Below, piece by piece: positions 23,428 to 24,442 of a stretch of DNA of 24,442 nucleotides. Each line of letters starts with the position of its first letter. Positions within the stretch are counted from its first letter, which is position 1. The stretch is from an uncultured Bacilli bacterium (GTDB lineage Bacteria > Bacillota_I > Bacilli_A > RF39 > UBA660): the NCBI GenBank assembly GCA_934183155.1, contig CAKPSB010000011.1:1-24442 (forward strand). The letters run 5' to 3'. The notes below the pieces were generated by a model, which saw only the letters and a program-made list of their open reading frames with translations, searched no databases and had not been told where the DNA came from. A program made the position numbers and the translations under genes.

Positions 23428-23570
23428 TCCCTCATGGCACGCTCTTCTGACTGGGCCATGTGTAAAATTTAAATTTAAAGGAAGCTGCTTACGCAGTCGC
23501 CTGATTATGCGAGACTTTCGCTATCGCGCCTCCCGCTCCTGCGTCCCTTTCAGGAACTTACCATTTTCTT
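23428..23570 (-). other. GC-rich non-coding island between the variable protein gene and the RT remnant
   Basis: This stretch is far richer in G and C than the surrounding intergenic DNA, with an AT-rich break near 23461-23480. It has no ORF of useful length on either strand. It contains an inverted repeat CATGGC/GCCATG (23434-23439 with 23456-23461), a CTGC-TTAC-GCAG mini-hairpin near 23485-23496 and a GCGA/TCGC hairpin near 23510-23522. In DGRs the template repeat and the spacer RNA used to prime cDNA synthesis lie between the target gene and the reverse transcriptase, which is where this island is. It does not contain the A-rich AAC runs expected of a template. Confidence 0.45.
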
Positions 23571-23584
23571 CGTTCATATTTTTT

Positions 23585-24442
23585 TTATTCTACAGTATAT
23601 GGGTTATCAGAAGTTCCTTCTCCCCCAAGAGAGATATTAGAGGATAGATAAAGAACTGGCGCCGCGCCGCTGCCACTACTAGCGCTCGCGTTGTAATTGT
23701 ACAGGTTGCCGTCACTGCTCACAAGGAACACCTGAATGGCGGAGTAAGAGGAAGGCGAGATTATCCACGAATAACGTTTTGCCACAGGTCCTGCATAAAT
23801 CCAGTTATGCGTAGCACTGTTATGATAACACGATTTATTACTAAAATATGCATCTTCACTATCACAGACTGAATTGGTACTAGCTTTCACATAATCACTA
23901 GGATTCATTAATCCTACTTTACCTTTCCATTTATAAGCTTTTTCTTGAGAAATTGTATTTAATAAACTAGTTTCATGATATTTCGTTACTCCTACATTAA
24001 ACATATGTGATACTATTAATTTTTTAACATTACTACTTAAACTATTATACCAATCATTATTTAAATATGTATTTAATGTTGCTTCTTTCTCTGGTAAATT
24101 ATAAAGTGTCCCACCAACTTCTCTTGGCATTTGTGTCACGTTATTACCATTTGTATCAAACATAGTTGTCTTACTTCCCCATACATTACAGCCGTTCGTT
24201 GAAGTGCAATAATCCGTGCTACTGGTAGAATGTCTAGCTCTTCCTTCATCAAATGCTTTATCACCTATACTACCATTTTTTATTACCTTAAGTGTATTAT
24301 CACTTTCAACTGATATAATTCTATACATATCACTACCTAATTTAATATAATTATTTGGATTTCCTCCTCTATAAATATATCTTCCTGCTTCAGTAGTATC
24401 AGCATATAACCCATCTCCAGTTGTTACAACATTTTCTTTAAG
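23585..24442 (-). CDS. Surface-type protein with DGR-like variable C-terminus (5' end outside the window)
   Basis: The frame is open to the window edge: upstream of the first Met at 24328, 38 further codons read without a stop and include the family-like stretch YIYRGGNPNNYIKL. At least 285 residues are present and the N-terminus, often a pilin-like or membrane anchor in such proteins, is missing. The middle has several Cys and WGS- and LNNDWYNSL-type segments common in large surface families of uncultured gut Bacillota. The C-terminus reads SWIISPSS....V.SDGNLYNYN....APVLYLSSNISL...G...NPYTVE, similar to C-type-lectin-like DGR target proteins. Codon use changes sharply in that part (residues 231-261). 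A role in ligand or host binding is inferred. Confidence 0.72.
   Translation of the reverse strand, partial: LKENVVTTGDGLYADTTEAGRYIYRGGNPNNYIKLGSDMYRIISVESDNTLKVIKNGSIGDKAFDEGRARHSTSSTDYCTSTNGCNVWGSKTTMFDTNGNNVTQMPREVGGTLYNLPEKEATLNTYLNNDWYNSLSSNVKKLIVSHMFNVGVTKYHETSLLNTISQEKAYKWKGKVGLMNPSDYVKASTNSVCDSEDAYFSNKSCYHNSATHNWIYAGPVAKRYSWIISPSSYSAIQVFLVSSDGNLYNYNASASSGSGAAPVLYLSSNISLGGEGTSDNPYTVE
23660..23758 (-). other. Candidate DGR variable region (VR)
   Basis: In the coding strand, the 31 codons from 23752 to 23660 include none ending in A: 16 end in C, 8 in T and 7 in G. The rest of this genome strongly prefers A or T in third positions. The codons are mostly NNC or NNT encoding Ser, Tyr, Ala, Gly and Asn. 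This is what adenine-specific mutagenesis of AAC/AAT-rich template codons gives. The segment lies at the 3' end of the gene, as a VR should. No template repeat was found in the window to confirm it. Confidence 0.55.

Noticed and set aside
23428..23570. tRNA or rRNA fragment in the GC-rich island
   Set aside because: The hairpins do not form a cloverleaf, and no T-loop (GTTCRA) or conserved rRNA block is visible.
23410..23580. DGR template repeat within the GC-rich island
   Set aside because: The island has no AAC-rich run and I found no stretch that aligns with the candidate VR, so I do not call a template here.
1..24442. Mycoplasma-type code (TGA as Trp)
   Set aside because: TGA clearly ends several genes (lipid kinase, sufD, the 222-aa gene) in the right place, and Trp is read from TGG.
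1..24442. CRISPR array, insertion sequence or prophage
   Set aside because: No regularly spaced repeats, transposase, integrase or phage structural genes are visible; the only mobile-element trace is the reverse transcriptase remnant.

Overview
The window is a very AT-rich bacterial chromosome segment from a low-GC Gram-positive (Bacillota, Bacilli-like) organism that appears able to form spores. It uses the standard bacterial code: TGA ends several genes and Trp is read from TGG. Gene order includes pairs known from Bacillus subtilis (spoVID-ysxE, dac-spmA-spmB). The low GC, the surface-protein families and the stripped-down gene complements suggest an uncultured gut lineage such as RF39 or a related Bacilli group. 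That placement is inference.

Layout. Almost every gene is on the minus strand. From left to right: the start of a membrane or secreted protein running off the left edge; obgE; a pilin-like/LRR surface protein; a spore-envelope block (ysxE-like kinase, spoVID-like LysM protein, Mn-type superoxide dismutase, lipid kinase); a tandem pair of unknown paralogues; a compact sufC-sufD-sufS operon; then plus-strand hit and a cotD-like coat gene; ffh; priA-fmt followed by two unknown membrane genes; dac-spmA-spmB; a lipoprotein; a protein with a possible transglutaminase-type Cys-His-Asp triad; an FtsX-type ABC exporter; and monocistronic rpsD (plus) behind a structured leader.

The right end (about 23.1-24.44 kb) differs from the rest. 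A surface-type protein, truncated by the window edge, ends in a GC-rich segment whose 31 consecutive codons never end in A. This resembles the variable region (VR) of a diversity-generating retroelement (DGR). Downstream on the same strand are a GC-rich non-coding island and a short ORF resembling the C-terminal tail of a DGR reverse transcriptase, with the catalytic part missing. No template repeat is visible. This looks like a DGR target next to a decayed or rearranged DGR core, and it is the most interesting part of the window.

Translation signals are consistent. Many genes use GGTGAT (the downstream half of the Shine-Dalgarno complement) 3-5 nt before the start. This moves several starts inward from the longest ORF, including a TTG start for hit and a GTG start for dac.
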